This document shows, piece by piece, positions 14,188-21,327 of a stretch of DNA of 25,113 nt (position 1 is its first letter; each line of letters begins with the position of its first letter). This DNA comes from CALGTL01 sp963579135 (GTDB lineage Bacteria > Chloroflexota > Dehalococcoidia > Lucifugimonadales > Australimonadaceae). The stretch lies in assembly GCA_963579135.1 (NCBI GenBank), contig CAUZFB010000034.1:1-25113 (forward strand), in the 5' to 3' direction. The translations under genes and the position numbers were made by a program. Under the pieces are notes generated by a model, which saw only the letters and a program-made list of their open reading frames with translations, was not told the origin of the DNA and did no database searches.

Positions 14188-15501
14188 CTATGTCACCCAC
14201 TCCAGATCAGGTCTTACGTACCCATCAGGCTCGGTCATTTCGGCCAGCCGCTCGGCCAGCGGTGCGGCGAGGTGCCAGCCGTTCGCGATGTACTCGGGGT
14301 AGAGTACGGTGCGCTCGCGCAGCTCGTATCCAGCCTCAGCGGTAAGCTCTCGAAGCCGCGCGATCTCGGGCCACGCCGCTTCCGGGTTAATGAAGTCTTT
14401 CGTGAGCGGCGATACTCCGCCCCAGTCGTTGATCCCCGCCAACAGGTAGGCGCCCGCGCCGTCAGAGTTGAGGTTGGGTGGAGCTTGGATGTTCATCCCC
14501 GCGCCGAGCAGCAGACGTCCAACAGCGAGCGTCCGCAGCATGTCCACGGTCGATGGCTCAGGCGCCTTCTTCATCCGCGTCGCCGCCTTCGCCCTAAAAT
14601 TCTGGATAATGACCTCTTGGATATTGCCATGGCGCTGGTGCGCGTCCCTGATAGCCAACAGCGAATCCACCCGCTCGTCCAGCGTTTCCCCGATGCCGAT
14701 GAGGATGCCCGTGGTCATAGCGACGCCGAGCTCGCCTGCGGTGTCCAGGGTGGCTATGCGCATGGCAGGTTCTTTAGTGATGGTGCCGTAGTGCGCGCCA
14801 CCAGGCTCATGGAGTCGCATGCTGGCGCTCTCCAGCATGATGCCCATACTGGCGTTCCACTCTGCTATGGCGGTCATCTCGGCGGTATCGAGTGTGCCGC
14901 AGTTGGTGTGCGGCAGAAGGCCGGTCTCGCGGAAGACCAGCTCGGAGATGGCGGCTACGTATTCGGGAGTACTGGCATAACCGAGGGCGTGCAGCATCTG
15001 CTGCATCTCTGGATGGCGCAACTCCGGGTGGTCGCCTAGGGATATGAGCGCCTCTTTGCAGCCCAACGCGGCACCCCTGCGCGCCACATCGACGACCTCT
15101 TCAGGCGTCATGGTGTGCACGCCCTTCTGGTTGGGGCCCTTGACGAAGGTGCAGTAGCCACAGCGGTCGCGACACATGTTGGTGAGCGGCAGGAATACTT
15201 TGCGTGAGTAGGTGACGCGCCGGTGGGGCCGCACACTCTCCGACAGGTCACACGCGGCACGCATGACGCTCACCAGCTCCGCACCGCTGGCGCGCATGAG
15301 CCCGTAGCCGTCGCTTGCGGACAGCGTTTCACCTGCCCGGGCTTTGTCGATGGCACCTGCTATGCCGATTGCTACTACGGATGTGACGGGGGCTTGGGCC
15401 ACGGTTCGTGTCGCCTCACCAATGAAATACCACCCCGTTCGAACCACGGGGGGAAGGTGAGGCGCGATGGGCCTCTGCTCAGAGCACCACAATGCTAACA
15501 T
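14188..15501 (-). CDS. cofG: CofG, FO synthase subunit 1 (radical SAM)
   Basis: The frame gives 437 aa. The radical-SAM cysteines are C110-x3-C114-x2-C117 in NMCRDRCGYCTFV. Further CofG blocks are HTMTPEEVVDVARRGAALGCKEALISLGD, GLLPHTNCGTL, MGIMLESAS, GILIGIGET, IIQNFRAKAATRM, QAPPNLN and INDWGGVSPLTKDFINPEAAWP. It completes FO formation from the CofH product. The start is uncertain. ATG 15501 has no Shine-Dalgarno, and the first 40 residues are unlike the family; GTG codons at 15447 or 15402 are possible, with family-like sequence beginning around residue 45. It heads the operon, reading away from a 26-bp palindrome 19 bp upstream. Confidence 0.93.
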   Translation of the reverse strand: MLALWCSEQRPIAPHLPPVVRTGWYFIGEATRTVAQAPVTSVVAIGIAGAIDKARAGETLSASDGYGLMRASGAELVSVMRAACDLSESVRPHRRVTYSRKVFLPLTNMCRDRCGYCTFVKGPNQKGVHTMTPEEVVDVARRGAALGCKEALISLGDHPELRHPEMQQMLHALGYASTPEYVAAISELVFRETGLLPHTNCGTLDTAEMTAIAEWNASMGIMLESASMRLHEPGGAHYGTITKEPAMRIATLDTAGELGVAMTTGILIGIGETLDERVDSLLAIRDAHQRHGNIQEVIIQNFRAKAATRMKKAPEPSTVDMLRTLAVGRLLLGAGMNIQAPPNLNSDGAGAYLLAGINDWGGVSPLTKDFINPEAAWPEIARLRELTAEAGYELRERTVLYPEYIANGWHLAAPLAERLAEMTEPDGYVRPDLEWVT

Positions 15502-15519
15502 GCGGCGCGGTCTAGGCCA

Positions 15520-15545
15520 CCCCCACGCCGCATGCGGCGTGGGGG
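15520..15545. repeat. 26-bp perfect palindrome between divergent genes
   Basis: CCCCCACGCCGCA is followed directly by its exact reverse complement. It lies between cofG (minus) and a small membrane-protein gene (plus). The position suits an operator for both directions; there is no T-run on either side. Confidence 0.85.
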
Positions 15546-15568
15546 GAACTCGGGACGACGAACCAGGT

Positions 15569-15596
15569 TGCGCCCTGCGCCCTGCGCCCTGCGCGC
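15569..15596. repeat. 7-bp tandem repeat, four units
   Basis: TGCGCCC occurs three times without change (15569-15589), followed by a one-mismatch copy TGCGCGC (15590-15596). It sits between the 26-bp palindrome and the membrane-protein start. Confidence 0.85.
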
Positions 15597-15638
15597 TGAC
15601 GCCTTTTTATGCTAGCGGTGTGATGGAACAGGGGAGAT

Positions 15639-16025
15639 ATGGGATTTACGGTGACGGGGCGACAACTAGTGGCTAGCGTGGGAGTAGTGGGGATGGCGGC
15701 GTTGGCTGTCGGGGCGGCGAAAGTGCTGGATGGGTGGATCGGCGATCTGGGTGCGATGCTTTGGATCGCGGGGGCTTTCTTCATCCCATACCTGGTGGGC
15801 ATCGCTCTCGGACCACGCGGGGCGGGCAGGCAGGGACGCCTGATCGGGGCCCTCATAGGAGCGTTGGTGGTCGCGGCGCCGACGGTGAGTTATACGCTGG
15901 TTCAGCAACCCGACCTGGCGGCGCTGGAATTGCCTTTGCTGTGGGCGCTCTTCATTCCTCTATCGCTGGCTCAGGGCGCCATCGCCATGCCGGTGGGCGC
16001 AACCGTCCGCCGGGCGGCGAGCTAG
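15639..16025 (+). CDS. Small integral membrane protein, unknown function
   Basis: The 128-aa product is very hydrophobic, with about four predicted membrane segments: roughly 10-30 (LVASVGVVGMAALAVGAAKV), 37-57 (LGAMLWIAGAFFIPYLVGIAL), 67-88 (LIGALIGALVVAAPTVSYTLV) and 97-121. A basic loop (GPRGAGRQGR, 58-67) separates the second and third segments, and the C-terminus ends RRAAS. I do not recognise a family. The ATG is preceded by GGGGAGAT. It is divergent from the F420 operon and upstream of the hydrolase at 16127, with a 101-bp gap, so it may be a single-gene unit. Codon-like composition and start spacing support it being real. Confidence 0.65.
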   Translation: MGFTVTGRQLVASVGVVGMAALAVGAAKVLDGWIGDLGAMLWIAGAFFIPYLVGIALGPRGAGRQGRLIGALIGALVVAAPTVSYTLVQQPDLAALELPLLWALFIPLSLAQGAIAMPVGATVRRAAS

Positions 16026-16126
16026 GTCCTCGCACGACCGGGTGCGGCGTCAGGCGTGAGGGACAATGAGCGTGGGTTGGTCCTGCCCGGCAAACGACAT
16101 ATCACGGCAACCAGGGGGAGTCGAAC

Positions 16127-17020
16127 ATGAACTTCAGCGACGGCAGAACCATCTCAATAAGCCTTGGCGACGTTGATGTAGAGACGTTCTTTTACCAGAC
16201 TGGCGAGCCCACACGGGGCGATGTGCTGTTGATGCACACGGGGGGCGCGGGCGCGTCAGCGTTCATGTGTTGGTACCAGAACGTCTCTGCGCTCGTCGAG
16301 GCCGGGTACCGCGTGACGGCACCGGACGCGCCAGGATTCGGCCGGTCAGTCGTGGTGGGCGATGGCAGCGTGAAAACGGAGGAATTCGTTCCCGCGTTCC
16401 TGGTCGCGCTGGGTATCGCGCAGACTCACCTGGTTGGCAATTCCATGGGTGGCGTGACGCTGAGCCATGTAGCGGCGGACCATCCGGAGCGCGTGCTGAG
16501 TCTGACGCTGAGCGGTGGCGAACCGCGGGTGGCGACCGATGCAGTGGTGGCGATAGGGTCGCTGGGCGCCACGCCGCGCAATGATTTCGTTCGCGAGATG
16601 TTCAGCAAGCCTGAACTCACGTTCGAGGACATGCGGCGCGCGACTGCGGACTTCGTGTTCGACCGCGATCTGCCAGCCGTGGACTTGGTGGCTCGATTGA
16701 GACTCGACACGCTGTCGGACGCTGGCGCGTACCAGCGGGCGAAGGACGGCGCGATGGGCCAGGTGTCGAGACGCGGAAGCGACAGCGGGAGCGATTATTT
16801 GGCAAGGATCCAGGCACCGACGTTCCTGCTGCACGGGCGCGATGAGCCTTGGTTCTACCCAAACGAGCACCGCGCAGCCCTGACCGGTGCCGCGATGAAG
16901 GCGGCGTTGGTGATTCCGAACTGCACGTCGACGTTCCTACCCCACTGCGGACATTGGCCACAACTAGAGCACCCCGAGCGTTACAACGCTCTGCTGTTGG
17001 AGTTCCTAGCGAGCGTTTAG
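16127..17020 (+). CDS. Alpha/beta hydrolase, meta-cleavage-product (C-C) hydrolase-like
   Basis: The 297-aa product has the oxyanion segment LLMHTGGAGAS (34-44), the nucleophile elbow GNSMGG (S106), the acid D239 in LLHGRDEPWF and the base H276 in PHCGHWPQLEHPERYNALL. The last string closely follows the CGHWAQ-EH-FN signature of BphD/MhpC-type enzymes that split vinylogous 1,5-diketones made by ring-opening extradiol dioxygenases. That is a stronger hint than the general fold. No extradiol dioxygenase is in the window, so the substrate may be different; esterases and haloperoxidase-like proteins are alternatives. GGGGGAG lies ahead of the ATG. It converges with the SDR gene, leaving a 10-bp gap, and Rieske genes are nearby. 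Confidence 0.87.
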   Translation: MNFSDGRTISISLGDVDVETFFYQTGEPTRGDVLLMHTGGAGASAFMCWYQNVSALVEAGYRVTAPDAPGFGRSVVVGDGSVKTEEFVPAFLVALGIAQTHLVGNSMGGVTLSHVAADHPERVLSLTLSGGEPRVATDAVVAIGSLGATPRNDFVREMFSKPELTFEDMRRATADFVFDRDLPAVDLVARLRLDTLSDAGAYQRAKDGAMGQVSRRGSDSGSDYLARIQAPTFLLHGRDEPWFYPNEHRAALTGAAMKAALVIPNCTSTFLPHCGHWPQLEHPERYNALLLEFLASV

Positions 17021-17030
17021 CTGCCAGCGC

Positions 17031-17786
17031 CTAACTGATAGACACGGCTCCGTCGACGACGATGACCTGGCCTGAAATGAACGTGGATTCGTCAGACGCA
17101 AGGAACAGGGCGGCGTTGGCGGTGTCCTCTGGGGTGCAGTGGCGTCGCAAGGGAACATGGTCCGCCGGGGGAGCGTTGAGAGTCTGGCGGGCGACCCGGA
17201 GCTGGCCAGGGGAGTAGGCGATGTAGCCGGGTGCGATGGCGTTGCACCTGACCGCTCGCGGGCCATACTCGACGGCGATCTGACGCGTGAGGCCGACGAC
17301 ACCCATTTTCGTGGCGGCGTGCGCGGCGTGGCGGAGCGAGCCGTTGATGCCGGACACGGACGAGACGTTGATGATGCTGCCACCGCCGCTGTCCTTCATG
17401 GCTCGCAGGGCGTACTTGCATGCGAGGAACGTCATGGTGAGCTCGAAGTCGACGACGAATTTCCAGTCGTCCAACGTTAGCTCGTCGGCCGAGCCGAACT
17501 TGACCAGACCAGCAGGAGTGTAGATGGCGTTGAGCCCACCGTAGGCCTTCACGGCGAGCGCCACCATGGCTTCGTTGCCAGGTTCCTGCGTGAGGTCCGC
17601 AGAGTGCAGCGCGACCTCGGCGCCACTGGGATTGATCAACGCGTCAACTTCAGCCAGACCTTCGTCGTCCTTGTCAGCAAGCACGAGGCGCGCGCCCTCT
17701 TCGGCGAACCTCTGGGCGGCGACTCGCCCCTGCCCGCTGGAGGCACCGGTGATGATGATCGATTTGCCATCGAGTCTTCCAGGCAT
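17031..17786 (-). CDS. Atypical SDR-family protein with altered active site
   Basis: The 251-aa product has the SDR fold and cofactor loop (TGASSGQG, 13-20), a Ser pair (142-143) and Lys160, and a standard C-terminus (CNAIAPGYI, ASDESTFISGQVIVVDGA). Three hallmark sites deviate. The NNAG motif reads YTPAG (89-93). The helix position usually holding the tetrad Asn reads VVDFEL with Asp. The catalytic Tyr of YxxxK is His156 (HAATK), encoded by CAC, one transition from TAC. A classical dehydrogenase needs that Tyr as acid/base. It may be inactive, use His, or act in another way. GAGGAG lies eight bases before the ATG. The gene is 30 bp downstream of the ligand-deficient Rieske gene on the same strand, so the two are probably co-transcribed. 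Confidence 0.85.
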   Translation of the reverse strand: MPGRLDGKSIIITGASSGQGRVAAQRFAEEGARLVLADKDDEGLAEVDALINPSGAEVALHSADLTQEPGNEAMVALAVKAYGGLNAIYTPAGLVKFGSADELTLDDWKFVVDFELTMTFLACKYALRAMKDSGGGSIINVSSVSGINGSLRHAAHAATKMGVVGLTRQIAVEYGPRAVRCNAIAPGYIAYSPGQLRVARQTLNAPPADHVPLRRHCTPEDTANAALFLASDESTFISGQVIVVDGAVSIS

Positions 17787-17816
17787 TTCAGTTCTCCTCG
17801 TACAGTGCGGGCGCTG

Positions 17817-19067
17817 TTAGACCTTGGCGCTGACGCCGTCGCGAACGTCGTCATCCTCATCGAAGGCAACACTGCGTTGGGCCTCTCCGGTATAGGAGCG
17901 CACACGGTAGGCTTCACCCTTGTGGATGATGACGGGGATGGTACCTTCCATAAGATCGACGGCAGCGGTCATCAGTATCTTCCGTGCGCCTTCGACAGCG
18001 CCGTCGTTGGGTCCGAGGGTTTCCTGGGAGCGGTCAACGATGGTGCCCATGCTCTCTTGGCAGGCAATGGCCATCTCGAACGATGTCTTGAAGCGGTCGG
18101 CGAAGCCCACGAACTTGCCGTCAGTACGTTTGCGCTCCTGAAAGCCGTTCTCCCGGTTGCGGGCGCGACGAAGGGTTCCTTCATCGAGCTGGGGGTGGGC
18201 ACGCTTGCCCAGGCGGATGTCGTTCAGGACCTTTTTGCTGAGCTTGCGCTTGGGGTTGTAGGTGACGGCAAAGGCCATGGTGCTCTCGTCGTCGATGGGC
18301 ACCCACGCAACGCCCTCAAGGATGCCATCGGCGTCCGCTGGAGCGGTGGTATAAAAGGGCATGAGCCAGTGGGTGACCTGGAGCTCAGGGTTGATGTTGC
18401 CGTCGGCGTCCAACACGGTGCCGATGAGCAGTCCATAGTCGGTGGACTTGGCCTCGACAGTGTGCGAGGGCTCGTTATCTAGGATCTCGGCTTTGTCCAT
18501 GGAGCCGGCTCGCTCCAACGCAGCCACACGGCTGGCGTCGAGACCTCCCTCAACGCCCTGCATGTAGTTGCACTCGACCAGGAAGCGCGACACATGGCGC
18601 TGATCGGGCTCGACCCGCGTGTGCTCGAATTCAGGCAGATCGGGCATGTCGTCCTGTGGGCCCAAGTACGCCCAAATCATGCCACCGTACTCCGTGATCT
18701 TGAACGCTGGTGCTTTTACTTTCCACAGCGGGCTGTCCTCAGGCTCCATGGGGAGCTCGAGGATGTTGCCGTCCACGTCGAACTTCCAAAGGCAGCGTGG
18801 GCAGTAGATGCCGTTCTCCTGGCTCATACCCATGGACAGGTCTGTGCCCCGGTGGGGGCAACGCGCGTCTAGCAGACCAAGTACGCCAGAGGTGTTACGC
18901 CACGCAACGAAGTACTCACCCAGCACGCGGACGCGCCTGGGGTCGCAATCAGGCTCGGGCAGCTCATCAGCGAGGAGGATGGGGAACCAGAAGCGGCGCA
19001 GCAGATCTCCCATAGGGGTTCCTGGGCCGACGCGGGTAAGTAGCTGGTTGTCGTCACGGGACAGCAT
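17817..19067 (-). CDS. Rieske oxygenase alpha-subunit homologue lacking iron ligands
   Basis: The 416-aa product aligns along its length with the canonical paralogue at 21328-22584 (shared LLTRVGPGTPMG start, WVPIDD, GTIVDRS, LGPND). In the Rieske [2Fe-2S] motif, CPH (C70, H72) is normal, but the second half reads CPRC (C89, C92), so the second cluster histidine is Cys. In the mononuclear-iron region EGGLDASRVAALE the two His ligands of D-x2-H-x4-H are Arg180 and Glu185, while D177 is kept. The codons (TGC, CGT, GAG) were checked on the complement. A working oxygenase site is therefore not expected; electron transfer, regulation, altered metal binding or decay are options. I chose ATG 19067 because GGAG precedes it and it aligns with the paralogue; ATG 19094 is the longer alternative. 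Confidence 0.88.
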   Translation of the reverse strand: MLSRDDNQLLTRVGPGTPMGDLLRRFWFPILLADELPEPDCDPRRVRVLGEYFVAWRNTSGVLGLLDARCPHRGTDLSMGMSQENGIYCPRCLWKFDVDGNILELPMEPEDSPLWKVKAPAFKITEYGGMIWAYLGPQDDMPDLPEFEHTRVEPDQRHVSRFLVECNYMQGVEGGLDASRVAALERAGSMDKAEILDNEPSHTVEAKSTDYGLLIGTVLDADGNINPELQVTHWLMPFYTTAPADADGILEGVAWVPIDDESTMAFAVTYNPKRKLSKKVLNDIRLGKRAHPQLDEGTLRRARNRENGFQERKRTDGKFVGFADRFKTSFEMAIACQESMGTIVDRSQETLGPNDGAVEGARKILMTAAVDLMEGTIPVIIHKGEAYRVRSYTGEAQRSVAFDEDDDVRDGVSAKV

Positions 19068-19163
19068 GTTGGAACACTCCGTGGTTGAGGTCATCGGGCA
19101 GTTTATCGCACGTTGCGGAATCGGGACTTTCGCCCGCTACACTGAAGCGAGAGTCCCCTGATA

Positions 19164-19656
19164 TTGGCTGAGTTCTAGCAATCGTTCGCACTGATCGCAG
19201 CTGCTGAGATGGGCGATAAGAGTCAAGTTGTCCCGCGAGCATTCGCGACCCGCTTCCGCAAGCGGGACGTGACCCTTGGAGTAGCTGTTGCGGCGCTCGC
19301 CGTACACTTGGGCTCCGTATTCCTAGAGCGGGCGATCGATACGGTGCTGCCGGAGCAATGGGTGACGGCCGCAGCGGGCCTGGCCTTCATCGCGTTCTGG
19401 CTGTGGACGTTGCGCGGCGATACGCTGGACAGACGATCCTTTGGGGCGTCCGTCGCGGTGGGGGGCCGTTCCTGATGGTGGCGGAGACGCTCTTGGTAGC
19501 AAAGCTTGGCGACAAGACGATGCTACCGACGGTTACGCTGGCGACCGGCGGTGCGTCGTTGATCGGTGTGTGGCTCGCGTCAACGCTAGGAGTGGAGCCG
19601 GTGGACGCGGTGCCAATCGTGGGGGGGGGGAGTGACGGTGACTACGCTGGTGTTCT
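19164..19656 (+). pseudogene. Broken GDT1/UPF0016-family cation transporter gene
   Basis: Translation pieces match the two-repeat GDT1/TMEM165 family, which exchanges Mn2+/Ca2+ for protons across membranes. The first motif AAAEMGDKSQ is in one frame (ATG 19209 falls inside it). The preceding in-frame sequence LAEF-stop-QSFALIA shows a TAG at 19176-19178 where the first helix should continue from a TTG at 19164. After a second helix (LAFIAFWLWTL) the frame ends at TGA 19473. The second repeat (FLMVAETLLVAKLGDKTMLPT, then a helix) is open one frame over, and adding one G to the G6 run at 19460-19465 would join them. A ten-G run at 19621-19630 may hide another shift; with nine Gs the frame would end at TAG 19656. 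The second motif also has Lys for the usual Glu. Real decay or homopolymer sequencing error cannot be separated here. Confidence 0.7.
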
Positions 19657-19832
19657 AGCGCAGGATCAGTTTGAACGCACAACTGAATCGCTGGAACCTA
19701 AGGTCGCACTGGCACGCTCGCCTAACGGGGCGCTAGAAGAAGTCAAACTCACGAGAACCCGCAGAACGCACACTGCAGCAGCTTGCGGACAGTCGAATAC
19801 GTGCGACGGGAGATTGTGCTGTCTTACCGAAC

Positions 19833-19865
19833 GAAATGGGCGCCCCAAATTGGGGCGCCCATTTC
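19833..19865. terminator. Strong hairpin, likely transcription terminator
   Basis: Arms 19833-19848 and 19850-19865 are exact 16-bp complements around a single unpaired A, with AAAT/ATTT at the stem base. It lies 17 bp after the stop codon of the minus-strand lipoprotein gene and also downstream of the broken GDT1 gene, so it can serve both strands. There is no long T-run beyond the stem. Confidence 0.65.
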
Positions 19866-19882
19866 TAGCAACGTCTAGACGT

Positions 19883-21121
19883 TTAGTTGACGTACTTCTC
19901 GAAGACCTCTTTCTGAATAGCAGTGATCTTGTCCCTGTTCTTCAGGAATGCATTCGTCGTGGCAATCAACTGTTCCTGAGCCAGCTCACCGGCAGTAAAG
20001 TCCGTATTGATACCTGTGAAGTCCACAAGTCCTTGCTCGAAATCCTTATCGGTCATAGCTGTTTCAAGGGCGTCACGAAGAGCTTTAAGTGCACCTGGGT
20101 GCATTTTGGGCGGGCCAATGATGTTCTTAGAAGCATAGGTCCGCGTACCCGTGATCGAATTCCAGATCTCAGCCTGTTCATCGGTGGTGAAGAACTCTTC
20201 CGCGTTCTTGCAGGGGAAGTCAGCTTCGCCGTTATTGCCCAGTCGATACCCAGGGTAAGACATGTCCATAAAGCCACGGACGAAACCGCTCTCGACCCAA
20301 CCTGGGCGTTGCGTCGGAAGTTGAGCCCACACAGAACCGGTGTACCAAGAATTGGTGTCGCCACGTTCTATCATCAAATATTGCTCAGCAGAACCTGCAG
20401 CGGCAACGTTCTTGATCGAAATCGGCATGTCGAACTCAAGCGCCAAAAACGCAGGAGCAGCGTATGCACCGATGTCAGCAGGCGTGGGCGCGGAGGTACC
20501 GAAGATCAATTCCTCGCCATTAGGCTTGTTGAATGCGTCCTCACCACACCCGTAGCCCATAGTGCCGCGGATTACCCAAACCGAAGTCTTACCAGAAGTG
20601 ACACCAATCATCGACACTTCTCGCATGTCGTACTCGGCGACCGGCAGAACGGAATCGAAAATACCGCCCGTGGCCTCGAGAGAGATGATCATGCCATCGG
20701 GCTTGGCGTTCCAGACGAAGTTGCGCTGCGTGATGTCAGGGGTCATGTTGGTGACGATGATCCGAGGCTTACCCGGTATGAACTTAGCCCATGCCTTCGA
20801 CATGTAGCGGGCCTGAGCATCCGTGCCACCACCAGGGTTGTAGCCGACCATCATCCGGATGTTCTTGCCCTTGAAGTAGGCCTCCGCATCAAATTCCGGC
20901 ACTGGCGTTGCGGTTGGGGCGGACGGAGTCGGGGTGGCCGGCCGCGGGGTAGGCGTGGGAACGCCGGGCGCCAGCGTCGCGGTTGGCGTTGGCACTGCCG
21001 TTGGTGTACTTGTCGGCGCTGGAGTTGCCGTAGGTTCATCCCCACCGCAAGCAGCCAGCAGAACGGCGAACACCGCACCGAGCAGCGTTAGAGCGGCAGC
21101 CTTTTTTAAATCGAAACTCAT
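19883..21121 (-). CDS. Solute-binding lipoprotein, TTT/Bug (TctC-like) family
   Basis: The 412-aa product begins with a signal peptide (KKAAALTLLGAVFAVLLAAC) and a lipobox LAAC with the lipidated Cys at 25. A long Thr/Pro/Ala linker (about 29-75) follows, of a kind common in Chloroflexota lipoproteins. The mature domain starts FDAEAYFKGKNIRMMVGYNPGGGTDAQAR, matching the ligand-binding opening of tripartite tricarboxylate-transporter receptors (Bug family), which capture carboxylates outside the membrane. Two extra Cys (in YGCGEDAF and FPCKNAEE) could form a disulfide. I placed the start at ATG 21121, with GGGGAG seven bases ahead, not at the ATG 15 bases upstream. No TctA/TctB permease genes are in the window, so its partner lies elsewhere. 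Ligand unknown. Confidence 0.88.
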   Translation of the reverse strand: MSFDLKKAAALTLLGAVFAVLLAACGGDEPTATPAPTSTPTAVPTPTATLAPGVPTPTPRPATPTPSAPTATPVPEFDAEAYFKGKNIRMMVGYNPGGGTDAQARYMSKAWAKFIPGKPRIIVTNMTPDITQRNFVWNAKPDGMIISLEATGGIFDSVLPVAEYDMREVSMIGVTSGKTSVWVIRGTMGYGCGEDAFNKPNGEELIFGTSAPTPADIGAYAAPAFLALEFDMPISIKNVAAAGSAEQYLMIERGDTNSWYTGSVWAQLPTQRPGWVESGFVRGFMDMSYPGYRLGNNGEADFPCKNAEEFFTTDEQAEIWNSITGTRTYASKNIIGPPKMHPGALKALRDALETAMTDKDFEQGLVDFTGINTDFTAGELAQEQLIATTNAFLKNRDKITAIQKEVFEKYVN

Positions 21122-21164
21122 CTGTTTACTCCCCATTCATTTCCCTCGGGCCAGATGCCCGGTA

Positions 21165-21194
21165 CATATAGAGATTGTCGCTTACCATCGGCAA
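21165..21194 (-). promoter_or_regulatory. Candidate promoter of the solute-binding lipoprotein gene
   Basis: On the minus strand, TTGCCG (21189-21194) and TATATG (21165-21170) are separated by 18 nt. A transcript would start near 21158, leaving a leader of roughly 37 nt with the Shine-Dalgarno. Both boxes match the consensus at four of six positions. Confidence 0.35.
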
Positions 21195-21327
21195 ACGCCC
21201 GCGGAACCGTAACTTGTGCACCTCTGGATGTCAATTGCCTATGCCTGGGAGGCGCAGGTGGGCACCGAGCGTCCAGGCTCATTATGGTTCTCATCCGCTC
21301 GCGAGTGTTGACCTCAGCTGAGATCTT

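Noticed and set aside
17604..18482. 292-codon plus-strand frame across the SDR and Rieske genes
   Set aside because: It is antisense to two clearly recognisable proteins and has no family features of its own.
19358..21091. A very long (577-codon) plus-strand frame
   Set aside because: Most of it is the antisense of the solute-binding lipoprotein gene. Only its first part is real protein, as the second half of the broken GDT1 gene.
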